DNA of 64,000 bases from positions 1-64,000 of the forward strand of contig DAOUKM010000012.1 in NCBI GenBank assembly GCA_034421295.1. Direction: 5' to 3'. The notes beneath the pieces are model-generated. The model worked only from the letters and a program-made list of their open reading frames with translations. It ran no database searches and was not told the origin of the DNA. Below are positions 53,918 to 61,688 of the stretch, piece by piece. How positions within the stretch are numbered: position 1 is the first letter of the stretch; each line of letters begins with the position of its first letter. Made by a program: the position numbers and the translations under genes. The DNA is from CAUZIR01 sp034421295 (GTDB taxonomy: Bacteria; Chloroflexota; Dehalococcoidia; Lucifugimonadales; UBA2962).

Positions 53918-54300
53918 TCATTGACACGTCGGCGGTCCTGGCGATCCTGTTCCACGAGACGGACGCGGAGCGCTTTGCAACGGCTATAACCGTGGCTTCC
54001 TCCCGCCGCATGTCGGTCGCCACCCTCATGGAAACGACAATCGTCCTCGAAAGTCGCAGTGGGACCGCGGCCGGTTACGAACTCGATGCCTTTCTGCAAG
54101 AGGCGGAGATCGAGTTGGAGCCGGTCACCTCTGACCAGGCGCAGGCGGCGCGCAGGGCCTGGCGGAGGTTTGGCAAGGGCAACCACCCGGCGGGGCTGAA
54201 CTTTGGGGACTGCTTCGCCTACGCGCTTGCGGAAGCCACACGGGAGCCCCTCCTGTTCAAGGGTGGAGACTTCAAACTAACCGATATCGAGGTCGCCTGA
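53914..54300 (+). CDS. PIN-domain toxin (VapC family)
   Basis: A 128-residue PIN RNase starting at GTG 53914. IIDTSAVLAILFHETDAERFA holds the first acidic residue (Asp of IDTSA). ATLMETTIVLESR holds Glu. GLNFGDCFAYALAEATREPLLFKGGDFKLTD carries the third and fourth acidic residues. All four are intact, so it is predicted to be active. Pairs with the antitoxin just upstream. Confidence 0.9.
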   Translation: MIIDTSAVLAILFHETDAERFATAITVASSRRMSVATLMETTIVLESRSGTAAGYELDAFLQEAEIELEPVTSDQAQAARRAWRRFGKGNHPAGLNFGDCFAYALAEATREPLLFKGGDFKLTDIEVA

Positions 54301-54495
54301 GACCTAGCGGGACAGACTTACCGGCGTCTCCAGAAACCTGGGAAACGGGCTCGTACGTCAGGTCGAACGACCTGCGCTTCGCGGTCCATGGTCCGGGGGT
54401 CGGCCTCGGACGGATAGGTACGGACCGCCGTCAACTCCACCGCAGATAATCCATGCCCCTTCTTCTGCGGCTGACTCCTCCGCGATCACCTGCCT

Positions 54496-54793
54496 CTAGC
54501 CCCGCTTGTCGACGCCTGCTGGCCGACTTGGGCATACACGAGCAGGCGCGTCAACCGCGCCAAGTAACCACAAAAACCGGAAGGTTGTCCGGTGCATCCA
54601 TATTTCCATCAGATTCCGGCGGCTCGACAGCCTGCCGATCACGCTCTCAACCAGTCCTGCGTCCTCCGGCCTGGCTAAGACCTCCGAGAAATCCGCGGTG
54701 CTCGTCATCGCACCCTCGGTGAGGGCGTCGCCCACAAGTCCGTGTCCGGGCTCCCGATTCAGCAGCGCGAGCAGCGCCAAGTCATCGAGTACA
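54496..54793 (-). pseudogene. Decayed VapC (PIN) toxin
   Basis: Just after the stop of the AbrB-type antitoxin, on the same strand, the frame CVLDDLALLALLNREPGHGLV is clearly a PIN N-terminus (compare VLDTSALLALLNREPG). It goes on GDALTEGAMTSTADFSEVLARPEDAG, but then runs into unrelated sequence (RFLWLLGAVDAPARV) and lacks the C-terminal acidic pair. No ATG, GTG or TTG lies at its start in frame. The gene is therefore broken at both ends. Confidence 0.7.
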
Positions 54794-54796
54794 CAC

Positions 54797-55045
54797 CTAC
54801 TCGCGGGTTGCCTGCGTGCGTCGCTCCGAAATCCACTCATCCACCAGAGACCTTCCCTCGCCGGTGTGCCTGCCCACGATTTCCTGCGCCCGCCTGATCG
54901 CCTCCCCACGGGTGAGTAATCGCAGTTCATCACCTTCACGCCGGACGATGATCGCATCGCCCTCCTTGAGTCCAAGGGCACGTCGAAACTCTACGGGAAC
55001 GACCATGCGGCCACGCCTGTCCAAACTGGTCACTCTCTGTTTCAT
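54797..55045 (-). CDS. AbrB/MazE-type antitoxin
   Basis: An 82-residue swapped-hairpin AbrB protein. VTSLDRRGRMVVPVEFRRALGLKEGDAIIVRREGDELRLLT is diagnostic. The C-terminal EEIVGRHTGEGRSLVDEWISER-like helix is that of VapB antitoxins paired with PIN toxins. The toxin that follows is decayed, so this is a solo antitoxin now. Confidence 0.85.
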   Translation of the reverse strand: MKQRVTSLDRRGRMVVPVEFRRALGLKEGDAIIVRREGDELRLLTRGEAIRRAQEIVGRHTGEGRSLVDEWISERRTQATRE

Positions 55046-55165
55046 ATAGCACTATGGTGCATCGATGCCGTCTTTATTTTCAACGCCACTACGGCAACCG
55101 CCCACGTCATCGATGAGAGCTGGGGATGTATCGCCCTGAATCACGGCGCGTGCAGCGTGGCGCGC

Positions 55166-55483
55166 TCAGGGTGCCGGCTGCAGTGTTGCGGAGATGACAG
55201 GCTGCCGTATTCCCCAGAGCACCGCGATGCACTCGGGGCAGAGCGGACGCGTTACGTCTTGCGTCTCCTGCTTTTGCAGCGCCAGGAAATCAACTGCCAT
55301 CAGGAAGGTCGAATCTCTGCCTACCATGCGCTTGTTGCACTGAGAATTCGGCACAGGGAAGGGACCATCGGTCACATCCTTGTGGAACGCCTGAATCGAA
55401 ACCTTCCCGGGCATCGGATCCCCCCAGGCACACTCGGGCAGCCCGCGGGTGCGGTAACAACGCACAGCAGGATTGATCGCCAT
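55166..55483 (-). CDS. Small hypothetical protein with CxxC
   Basis: A 105-residue frame from ATG 55483. It reads like a protein: RLPECAWGDPMPGKVSIQAFHKD, RMVGRDSTFLMAVDFLALQKQETQDV, then LCPECIAVLWGIR near 81. A pair of Cys in CPEC and scattered Cys suggest a possible metal site. I do not recognise a family. Its start lies eight bases after a perfect 12-bp hairpin, which could hide or present the ribosome site. Confidence 0.4.
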   Translation of the reverse strand: MAINPAVRCYRTRGLPECAWGDPMPGKVSIQAFHKDVTDGPFPVPNSQCNKRMVGRDSTFLMAVDFLALQKQETQDVTRPLCPECIAVLWGIRQPVISATLQPAP

Positions 55484-55490
55484 AAATGTA

Positions 55491-55526
55491 CAGGCCCCCG
55501 ATCTAGCAATCTAAATCGGGGGCCTG
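55491..55526 (-). other. Perfect 12-bp hairpin, possible RNA terminator or 5' leader element
   Basis: CAGGCCCCCGAT and its exact reverse complement flank a 12-base loop. On the minus strand the hairpin sits between an upstream TATAAT-like -10 at 55663-55668 and the ATG at 55483. A second stem (GGAGGTGTT paired with AACGCCTCC, one G-T) lies between about 55530 and 55566. Together they may form a structured RNA of about 170 bases, or a regulated leader. No named RNA family was recognised. Confidence 0.55.
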
Positions 55527-55662
55527 ATGGGAGGCGTTCTAAGGAACACCTACCTGGAACACCTCCAACTACTACTATCCAATGCGCATAACCTCCTTTC
55601 TGAAGGCCACCAAATTCCCCCCTTGCACGGCCTCCTCCAATACCCCAGTGCCTCCATGCCGG

Positions 55663-55692
55663 ATTATACGCGCCACCCGCCCTCGGCGAAAA
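55663..55692 (-). promoter_or_regulatory. Possible promoter (minus strand)
   Basis: TATAAT at 55668-55663 is a perfect -10. The matching -35 (TTTTCG at 55692-55687) is poor, with 18-base spacing. It would transcribe toward the hairpin and the small ORF at 55166. Confidence 0.4.
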
Positions 55693-55753
55693 CAGCCTCC
55701 CGGGACGATTCCCTATCCTCTTCGGCCCCCGGTGGTAAGGCCCGCCGGCCTCC

Positions 55754-56293
55754 TCAGCCCGGCCGGGCCGGGCCGAATTCGCAGTATAAGGCGGGCTCTG
55801 TCGCAGCCGGCATGTACATCGGGTGCCGCGGCGAACCATCCGCGTTGAGAGCGAGGCAATAGACGGCCCGAACGCCCGAGTCACGCAGAAACTCCATCAT
55901 GCGACCGTCCCGGCCCTCGACGGCGCCGAGAACGCCCCAGGCGGCGACCACCATCTCCCCGCCTCGCGTCACCGAGGCCACGTGCTCAAGGTTCGCTTTG
56001 ACAACGTCTCCTGGCTCAGGGCCGGCGGCCTTCAGATCGGCCCGGTAGGTCGCCACCAGGGGAGAGAGGTTGACCACGCTGAGCCGCGGCGCTCCCCACC
56101 TGCGGGCAAAGCCGATGCACCTTCTGATCGTAGGGTCGTCAGCGCGCTCATCCGCCACCGACGGGTTGAGGCCTATGAACGTTACCCCTGCGGAAGGCCC
56201 GCCCGGCCCGGGGTCCACATCGATTCTCCGCGTGAGCAGGTACCGGTAGCGCCGGTCTGCCGAAAACACCGCCCCCTGCCGCCTATCGGTCAT
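55754..56293 (-). CDS. DUF1643 domain protein
   Basis: A 179-residue protein. ATG 56293, close after GAGGGAA, is preferred to an upstream GTG. It shows the DUF1643 signature: RYRYLLTRR, VTFIGLNPSVADERADDPTIRRCIGFARRWG near 38-66, VVNLSPLVATYRADLKAA, VVAAWGVLGAVEG, and CLALNADGSPRHPMYMP. The function is unknown in the family. Confidence 0.88.
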   Translation of the reverse strand: MTDRRQGAVFSADRRYRYLLTRRIDVDPGPGGPSAGVTFIGLNPSVADERADDPTIRRCIGFARRWGAPRLSVVNLSPLVATYRADLKAAGPEPGDVVKANLEHVASVTRGGEMVVAAWGVLGAVEGRDGRMMEFLRDSGVRAVYCLALNADGSPRHPMYMPAATEPALYCEFGPARPG

Positions 56294-56392
56294 TTCCCTC
56301 GCCGGTCCCCCGCGGGGCTGCACGAGACCGACCCCCGCTCGGCCGAATCGGCCGGGTCGTCGAACGCATGACGGGCCAAGGTGCCGCGGGGC

Positions 56393-57796
56393 CTAGACGG
56401 GTGGACGGGGCCTCATGTGGCCCGACGCCTGCTCGTAGGCGTAAGCCGCCCGAAGGATCGTCGACTCCATGAACGGCCCTGCCGCAAGCTGAAGGCCGGA
56501 GGGAAGTCCCGCCTCGGTCAGCCCGCACGGAACGGAGATCGCCGGAAGACCGGTCAGGTTGTAGGGGCCCGTGAAGCTGGGCATCGGCGTAACGGCGGTC
56601 CCGGGCCCGGCGTCTCGGCGGGGCGCTGCGACCGCGAATGTCGGGGACGCTATCACATCGACCCTGCTAAGGGCGTCGGCGAACTGTGCCTTTAGCACGC
56701 TGCGGGCGCGCTGGGCCTGCACGTACTCGGTCATCGAAAAGAGCCCGCCAACCCTGAACTCGGCCCTGTTCATCTCGCCGTAGAGCTCCGGGCGTTCCCG
56801 CAGGCTGCGCTCGTGGAACGCATAGCCCTCGCCGAGCAGTATCGCAAGGGCCGCCGCATCGGCGACATCGAGCGCGGGGATCGAGATCTCCTCTATGTGC
56901 GCACCGAGTGACTCCAGCTCCTCGATCGCCCGGTCGGCGAGCTGGAGCGGCCCGCTCTGGACCATGGGTCTTGTCCTGTCGAAAAAAAAGTGGCGCGCAA
57001 CGCCGATGCGCATGCCCCTTACGCCGCCCTCCAGGGCCGCCCGGTAGTCGGGTACGGGCGCGGCCGAACTCGTCGGATCGCCCGGGTCATAGCCCGCGAT
57101 CGCCCCGAGCATGATAGCCGCGTCCTCAACGGTGGGCGCTATGGGTCCCGCGTGATCGAGCGTCCAGCTGAGCGGCAGAACGCCGCGGCGCGACACCCGC
57201 CCATATGAGGGCTTGAGGCCCACCACTCCGCAGAACGATGCCGGCGCGCGGATCGAGCCCCGGGTGCACGAGCCCATCGTCCCCATGGCAAGGCCGGCCG
57301 ATGCGGCAACGGCCGAGCCGTTGGAGGATCCTCCCGCGTGGTGCTCAAGGTTCCACGGGTTGCTCGGGACGGGAAACCCGCTCGTCGGGTCCGGGCCCCC
57401 GGCGGCGTTCTCGCTCATCGAGAGCTTTCCCAGGAGCACCGACCCGGCATCCGCCAGGCGCGCGGTGACCGTTCCGTCCTCTTCGGGCACCCTGCCTGAG
57501 AAGATCCTCGATCCCGAGGTGGTCGGCACGCCCGCGGTATCGAAAAGGTCCTTCAGCGCTATGGGTATGCCGTGGAGGGGCCCCCGGTCACGCCCGGCCG
57601 AGAGCTCGGCCTCGGCACGGCGGGCCTGCTCCATCGCAAGGTCCGCCGTAACGGTGATGTACGAGTTGAGCGAAGGGTCCAGGGCCTCGATCCTCTCAAG
57701 GAACGCGCCCGCCAGCTCGACCGGCGAGAGCGACCCGGACCTCAAGAGAGAGCCGGCCTCCGCGATAGTCAGGTAGTGCAGGGGCGTAGCGGTCAT
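56393..57796 (-). CDS. Amidase-signature family protein
   Basis: A 467-residue amidase. Catalytic Lys in IPIALKDLFDTAGVPTT near 76, the cis-Ser in HHAGGSSNGSAVAASAGLA near 155, and the nucleophile region GSCTRGSIRAPASFCGVVGLKPSYGR near 178. The usual GSDTGGSIR is GSCTRGSIR, so two residues next to the nucleophile Ser differ, which may change its substrate. The family cleaves amides, or acts as GatA to make Gln-tRNA. Overlap by four bases with the GatC-like gene makes a GatA-like heterodimer plausible. It is downstream of an enolase-superfamily dehydratase, so a small-molecule amidase is also possible. Confidence 0.85.
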   Translation of the reverse strand: MTATPLHYLTIAEAGSLLRSGSLSPVELAGAFLERIEALDPSLNSYITVTADLAMEQARRAEAELSAGRDRGPLHGIPIALKDLFDTAGVPTTSGSRIFSGRVPEEDGTVTARLADAGSVLLGKLSMSENAAGGPDPTSGFPVPSNPWNLEHHAGGSSNGSAVAASAGLAMGTMGSCTRGSIRAPASFCGVVGLKPSYGRVSRRGVLPLSWTLDHAGPIAPTVEDAAIMLGAIAGYDPGDPTSSAAPVPDYRAALEGGVRGMRIGVARHFFFDRTRPMVQSGPLQLADRAIEELESLGAHIEEISIPALDVADAAALAILLGEGYAFHERSLRERPELYGEMNRAEFRVGGLFSMTEYVQAQRARSVLKAQFADALSRVDVIASPTFAVAAPRRDAGPGTAVTPMPSFTGPYNLTGLPAISVPCGLTEAGLPSGLQLAAGPFMESTILRAAYAYEQASGHMRPRPPV

Positions 57797-57987
57797 CTGC
57801 GCGCCCTGTTGGGCTCGGCCTCGGGCGAAAAAGCCACGGCCAGGTCGCCGTCGCCCAGGTCCATCTCCCCGAGCGGGGCCAGTATGCGCATGGCCGTCTC
57901 AAAGCGCGCCTTAAGGTCCGTGACCTCGGCCTCTGTCAGCCGGTAGCCCGCCCTTTTCGTCAGTGCCGAGAACTCGGCGTTATCCAT
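57793..57987 (-). CDS. Small GatC-like / amidase-partner protein
   Basis: A 64-residue protein. ATG 57987 follows AGGAGG at about six bases. SALTKRAGYRLTEAEVTDLKARFETAMRILAPLGEMDLGDGDLAVAF looks like the helical start and belt of GatC or the DUF4089-type amidase partner. GatC wraps the amidase subunit GatA. Its stop overlaps the amidase start by four bases, which strengthens the pairing. It is shorter than typical GatC (~95 residues). GatB is not nearby. Confidence 0.65.
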   Translation of the reverse strand: MDNAEFSALTKRAGYRLTEAEVTDLKARFETAMRILAPLGEMDLGDGDLAVAFSPEAEPNRARR

Positions 57988-58023
57988 CTGATCCTCCTGG
58001 CCTTCTCAGGGTCGCCACGCCGC

Positions 58024-59193
58024 TCAGGGATCGTGCAGCTCACCGAAATCGCACGGCGGAAACTGCCGGTAGGAGTGAGCGGCGAGCGCCTCCTCGTCCA
58101 GCTCCATGCCAAGGCCCGGACCCTGCGGGACCCTGATGAATCCCTCCTCCACCGCAAATGGAGTCGGGGTGATTCGGCGCGAGAGCGTGTCAAGGTTGAC
58201 GAAGAACTCGGTGATCACGAAGTTGGGCATGCACGCTGCGGCGCTTGCCGTTGCCGCAAGGCCGATCGAGGTGCTGTTGTAGTTGTGCGGGGCGACCCCG
58301 ACCAAGTAGGTCTCGGCCATCGCCGCGATCTCACGCATCTCCATGATGCCCCCGACGTTGCATACGTCCGGGTTTATGATGTCCGCCGCCCCCGTCTCAA
58401 ACACCCTCCTGAACTCGAACCTGGAGTACAGCTCTTCCCCGGTCACCACGGGGATCGCGATCTTGTCCCTGGCCGCGGCGAGCGCCTCCATGTTCTCGGC
58501 GAGCACAGGCTCTTCGAACCAGAACGGGTGGTACTGCTCTATCTCCCTGGCAAGCCGCACCGCGTGCATCGGGGCCAGTCTCCTGTGCACCTCGATCAGC
58601 ACGTCTACCCCCGGTCCGACCGCCTCCCTTACCGCCGCGACATTGGCCGCCGCGCGGCGAAGGACGTCATCGCCCACGTATGTCCGCCAGGGCCCTGGAA
58701 TCGGGTCGAACTTGAGCGCGTCAAAGCCCAGTTCCACGGTGGCCGCGGCACGCTCGGCAAGCTCCGCGGCATCCTTTGAGCCTCCGTACCAGCCGTTGGC
58801 GTAGACCCTGAGCCGGTCGCGTACGGGACCGCCCATCATCGAGTGCACCGGAACGCCGAGCGCCCTTGCGCTCGCGTCCCACATCGCCTGCTCAAGACCG
58901 CTCAGCGCGCTGAAAAGGTCCATCGACCCGCGGCGCGCCGCCACGTCGTCGTAGACGATCTGGGTGAAGTTCTTGATCAGGGCCGGGTCGCGCCCGACCA
59001 GGTAGCGGGCGAGCTGGTCAACGTGGGCGACGATCTGGGTGTCACGGTCGGACTGGGTGTAGCACTCGCCCCAGCCGACTATGCCCTCGTCGGTCTCGAG
59101 CCTCACAAAGCAGAGGTTCTTGGACCCAGCTCCATACACGGATCCGGCCTCAGCCGGGTGGACGAGAAAGGCCTTAACGCCGGTGACTCGCAT
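58024..59193 (-). CDS. Enolase-superfamily (mandelate racemase/galactonate dehydratase-like) enzyme
   Basis: A 389-residue enzyme of the MR/MLE group. The capping domain starts RVTGVKAFLVHP, with ARRGSMDLFSALSGLEQAMWDASARALGVPVHSMMGG near 87-122. The barrel has FDALKFDP near 161 and IEVHRRLAP near 200. FWFEEP near 225 and TGEELYSRFEF near 253 are as in D-galactonate dehydratase, and PHNYNSTSIGLAA near 303 carries the C-terminal His. The first metal ligand is Glu where DgoD has Asp, with the neighbouring His kept (EVH). Sugar-acid dehydration is inferred. The GatC-like gene starts 36 bases downstream. Confidence 0.87.
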   Translation of the reverse strand: MRVTGVKAFLVHPAEAGSVYGAGSKNLCFVRLETDEGIVGWGECYTQSDRDTQIVAHVDQLARYLVGRDPALIKNFTQIVYDDVAARRGSMDLFSALSGLEQAMWDASARALGVPVHSMMGGPVRDRLRVYANGWYGGSKDAAELAERAAATVELGFDALKFDPIPGPWRTYVGDDVLRRAAANVAAVREAVGPGVDVLIEVHRRLAPMHAVRLAREIEQYHPFWFEEPVLAENMEALAAARDKIAIPVVTGEELYSRFEFRRVFETGAADIINPDVCNVGGIMEMREIAAMAETYLVGVAPHNYNSTSIGLAATASAAACMPNFVITEFFVNLDTLSRRITPTPFAVEEGFIRVPQGPGLGMELDEEALAAHSYRQFPPCDFGELHDP

Positions 59194-59250
59194 TACGGCG
59201 TGATGTTAGCACGCCGCCGCCGCCTATACTTGAGGCGGACTACGAGTCTC

Positions 59251-59279
59251 TTGACGTCAATTTGGGAACACTTTACTAT
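59251..59279 (+). promoter_or_regulatory. Sigma-70-type promoter for the HigBA locus
   Basis: TTGACG (59251-59256), 17-base spacer, TACTAT (59274-59279). Good match in a region visibly more AT-rich than the rest of the window. Transcription would reach the toxin start at 59310. Confidence 0.65.
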
Positions 59280-59309
59280 TTATCTAATTGGGAGCTAGAA
59301 TGCTCCGCT

Positions 59310-59603
59310 GTGCGGATCATATCGAGAAGAGCACTCCGTGAATTCTGGAATCGTCATCCAGAAGCCGAGCAGCCGCTTAAGGCATGGTTTAGCGAGGCAA
59401 GGCGGGCAGACTGGTCCACTCCTTCTGAAGTGGTCAAACGCTACCCAAGGGCCAGCATAGTCGGAGGGAACCGGGTCGTATTTCGAATCCGACACAATGA
59501 AATTCGAATCGTTGTAAGGGTCTTTTACCCGGGGCGAACAGTCTATATACGCTTTGTTGGCACCCACGAGGAATATGACCGCATCAATGTGGAGGAGGTG
59601 TAG
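59310..59603 (+). CDS. HigB-type mRNA interferase toxin
   Basis: A 97-residue RelE-superfamily toxin. GTG 59310 gives RIISRRALREFWNRHPEAEQPLKAWFSEARRADW, the HigB signature, with SEVVKRYPRASIVGGNRVVFRIRHNEIRIVVRV and TVYIRFVGTHEEYDRI as the conserved remainder. HigB cuts mRNA on the ribosome. In this locus the toxin comes first, as is usual for higBA. The partner gene starts two bases after its stop. The upstream frame to 59262 is not family-like. Confidence 0.88.
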   Translation: MRIISRRALREFWNRHPEAEQPLKAWFSEARRADWSTPSEVVKRYPRASIVGGNRVVFRIRHNEIRIVVRVFYPGRTVYIRFVGTHEEYDRINVEEV

Positions 59604-59605
59604 TC

Positions 59606-60856
59606 ATGACACTTATCCGGGCGATTCGCTCAGAAGAGGACTATGACGCTGCGTTGACCCGGATTACGGAACTTATGAACGCACTATCCGTCTCTGAAGA
59701 GCGACTGGACGATGTGGATGATCCCGACCGGGTCGAGTTGGATGTACTTGTTGACCTTGTGGGTCTCTATGAAGAGCGGCTCGATCCCATAGGCCTTCCC
59801 GATCCTATCTCCGCCATCAAGTTTCGGATGGACCAGGAGGACCTCACCCACCGCGATCTTGTGCCCTTCATCGGAAGTCGGGCCAAGGTTTCCGAGGTCC
59901 TGGCAGGGAAGCGGCCGATTACCATGTCCATGGCCCGGGCCCTTCACCATCATCTAGGCGTACCAGCCGACGTCCTCTTGCAAGAACCGGGAGCACGCCT
60001 GCCAGACACACCGCCGGATCTTGAGTATACCAGATTTCCCCTCAGTACTATGGCTAAGGCAGGTTGGATTCCTCGGGTCCAGGGCCTGAAGGACCATGCG
60101 GAGGAGTTAATCACAGGGCTGATGGAGAGGGCTGGCGGGAGAGCTTTTGCTGCGGCCCCTTTGTACCGGAAGAGCGATAGCCGACGAGTTAACGCCAAGG
60201 CCGATGACTACGCACTCAGAGCCTGGTGCTGGCAAGTAATGGCCCAAGCCGGGGAGAAGCAATCGGACGAGAAATTCCATCCCGGGGCGGTTACACCCCA
60301 GCTGCTGCGCCAAGTGGCCAGGTTGAGCGTTTGGGAAGATGGGCCGGTCCGGGCTACTCACCTATTGGCTCAGCACGGGGTAAGGGTAGAGTATGTACAG
60401 CATCTACCCAGGACGTATCTTGACGGCGCTGCCTTGAGTCTCCGTGAAGGGAGGCCGGTGATTGGCCTGACCTTACGCTACGACCGAATTGATAACTTCT
60501 GGTTCACGATGATGCACGAGCTGGCTCACGTAGTCCTCCACATGGGCAATTCCACCGAAGAGACAGGCTTCCTAGATGATCACTCCCTTCGAAGGGTTAG
60601 GCCTGTCGGAAGCGACACCACCGAGCAGGAAGCTGACCGACTGGCCCAAGATGCCCTGATACCTCTAGATATATGGGGCGACGGCGATATCGTTGAAGAT
60701 CCGTCACCCATGACTGTCTTGAGCATGGCTTCGGTCGCTCAGGTTCACCCCGCGATCATCGCCGGACGGATTCGTTTTGAATCAGGCAACTACCGGCTCC
60801 TTTCCCAGTTCGTGGGCACCGGAGAGGTGAAGCGGCATTTTGCGGCCGCCGTGTAG
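59606..60856 (+). CDS. HigA-type antitoxin fused to an ImmA/IrrE metallopeptidase
   Basis: A 416-residue protein. The N-terminus (ALTRITELMNALSVSEE, ELDVLVDLVGLYEERLDP) is the helical HigA arm. An HTH-XRE domain follows near 70-125 (IKFRMDQEDLTHRDLVPFIGSRAKVSEVLAGKRPITMSMARAL). The C-terminal half is an ImmA/IrrE-type peptidase with FTMMHELAHVVLHMG near 300, the HExxH zinc motif, and a third ligand probably in EQEADRLAQDALIP. This fused form could be both repressor and protease that removes itself or a partner. Together with HigB it is a complete two-gene locus. Sequence composition is AT-richer than neighbours, consistent with recent arrival. Confidence 0.88.
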   Translation: MTLIRAIRSEEDYDAALTRITELMNALSVSEERLDDVDDPDRVELDVLVDLVGLYEERLDPIGLPDPISAIKFRMDQEDLTHRDLVPFIGSRAKVSEVLAGKRPITMSMARALHHHLGVPADVLLQEPGARLPDTPPDLEYTRFPLSTMAKAGWIPRVQGLKDHAEELITGLMERAGGRAFAAAPLYRKSDSRRVNAKADDYALRAWCWQVMAQAGEKQSDEKFHPGAVTPQLLRQVARLSVWEDGPVRATHLLAQHGVRVEYVQHLPRTYLDGAALSLREGRPVIGLTLRYDRIDNFWFTMMHELAHVVLHMGNSTEETGFLDDHSLRRVRPVGSDTTEQEADRLAQDALIPLDIWGDGDIVEDPSPMTVLSMASVAQVHPAIIAGRIRFESGNYRLLSQFVGTGEVKRHFAAAV

Positions 60857-60939
60857 CAACAAATCAGGGCGGGCGCGCCTGGCGTAATCTGCCGCTACCC
60901 AGACAACCCGAGGCGGCGAATACCCATCCCGGGTGGTCC

Positions 60940-61161
60940 ACCACAGGCCTCTCGCTCGACACCCACGCGCTGATTTGGTGGTTCGCCGGCAAGGCACATT
61001 CTTCACCACGCCCACGGCGGGCGGTAAAAGACGAAGCCAGCGACATAGTGGTCAGCGCAGCCTCCGCTTGGGAAATCGCTTACGTGTCGATTTTCAGGAA
61101 CTATGTACCAGTAGAAAGGCAGATCGCCAAGAACTATAAGCCACTTCGCCAGGAACTATGA
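60940..61161 (+). pseudogene. Decayed PIN (VapC) toxin
   Basis: The plus-strand frame reads SLDTHALIWWFAG, then RRAVKDEASDIVVSAASAWEIA, the start and middle of PIN toxins of the LDTHALIWW type. After WEIA it continues YVSIFRNYVPVERQIAKNYKP to a TGA at 61159-61161, so the C-terminal acidic pair is missing. There is no start codon before LDTHA in frame and no antitoxin upstream. It is a relic beside HigBA. Confidence 0.7.
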
Positions 61162-61237
61162 GCCACCCTTCAGGTGGCTGACCACCCTGGGCGCCGGGAT
61201 GGCGACCATAGCCGCAGATCTTGTTGAAGGAGCGGCG

Positions 61238-61318
61238 ATGGCGTACAGGGAGGTGTCTAGAGTGGAGATAGCGGAGGCGATCAGGCGCTGGCAGGCAGGA
61301 GAGAAAAGGAGGCCATGA
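61238..61318 (+). mobile_element. Fragment of an IS21-like transposase
   Basis: A 26-codon piece reads AYREVSRVEIAEAIRRWQAGEKRRP, which matches the N-terminus of IstA-type transposases of the IS21 group, then stops. Only the first ~25 residues remain. It lies between the decayed PIN gene and an intact TA pair, so an old IS insertion may have disrupted this region. Confidence 0.55.
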
Positions 61319-61365
61319 GAAGCAAGGGTTCGGCGAGCGCCTGGACACTCATCCACCTGCCCTGA

Positions 61366-61384
61366 ATAGTCTATAATAGACTAT
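61366..61384 (+). promoter_or_regulatory. Inverted-repeat operator ATAGTCTA...TAGACTAT over a -10
   Basis: Perfect 8-base inverted repeat with a three-base spacer. TATAAT (61372-61377) sits at its centre, so a bound dimer would block the polymerase. The antitoxin gene starts at 61410 with GGAGGAG just before it. The half-site AGTCTA is shared with the operator at 53617. Confidence 0.7.
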
Positions 61385-61409
61385 ATTGTAAGTGTCATGG
61401 AGGAGCATC

Positions 61410-61688
61410 GTGAATAGCGCTCAGTCCGATCACGTTTGGACCGTGGCGGAGGCCAAGGCTCGCTTGTCCGAGATCCTGCGCCTCGCCGAGTCGAGAGGCC
61501 CTCAGCGCATAGGCACCCGGAGGCCGTTCGTGGTCGTCCCTGCCCATCAGTGGCATGCTGCGACACGACCGCCCACGTCCCTGGGGACGTGGCTCATCGA
61601 AAACACCCCGCGCGGGACAGAGTTGGAGATCCCAAGCCGCAGAGATAGTGACAGGGAGATACCGTTCATCTCTGAAGAGAGCCAATGA
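61410..61688 (+). CDS. Phd/YefM-type antitoxin
   Basis: A 92-residue antitoxin starting at GTG 61410. DHVWTVAEAKARLSEILRLAESRGPQ and FVVVPAHQWHA are the Phd pattern. The C-terminus (LGTWLIENTPRGTELEIPSRRDSDREIPF) is the toxin-binding segment usual in PhdYeFM/VapB pairs. Its ATGA overlap with the toxin fits a coupled TA pair. The IR at 61366 is its probable operator. Confidence 0.88.
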   Translation: MNSAQSDHVWTVAEAKARLSEILRLAESRGPQRIGTRRPFVVVPAHQWHAATRPPTSLGTWLIENTPRGTELEIPSRRDSDREIPFISEESQ

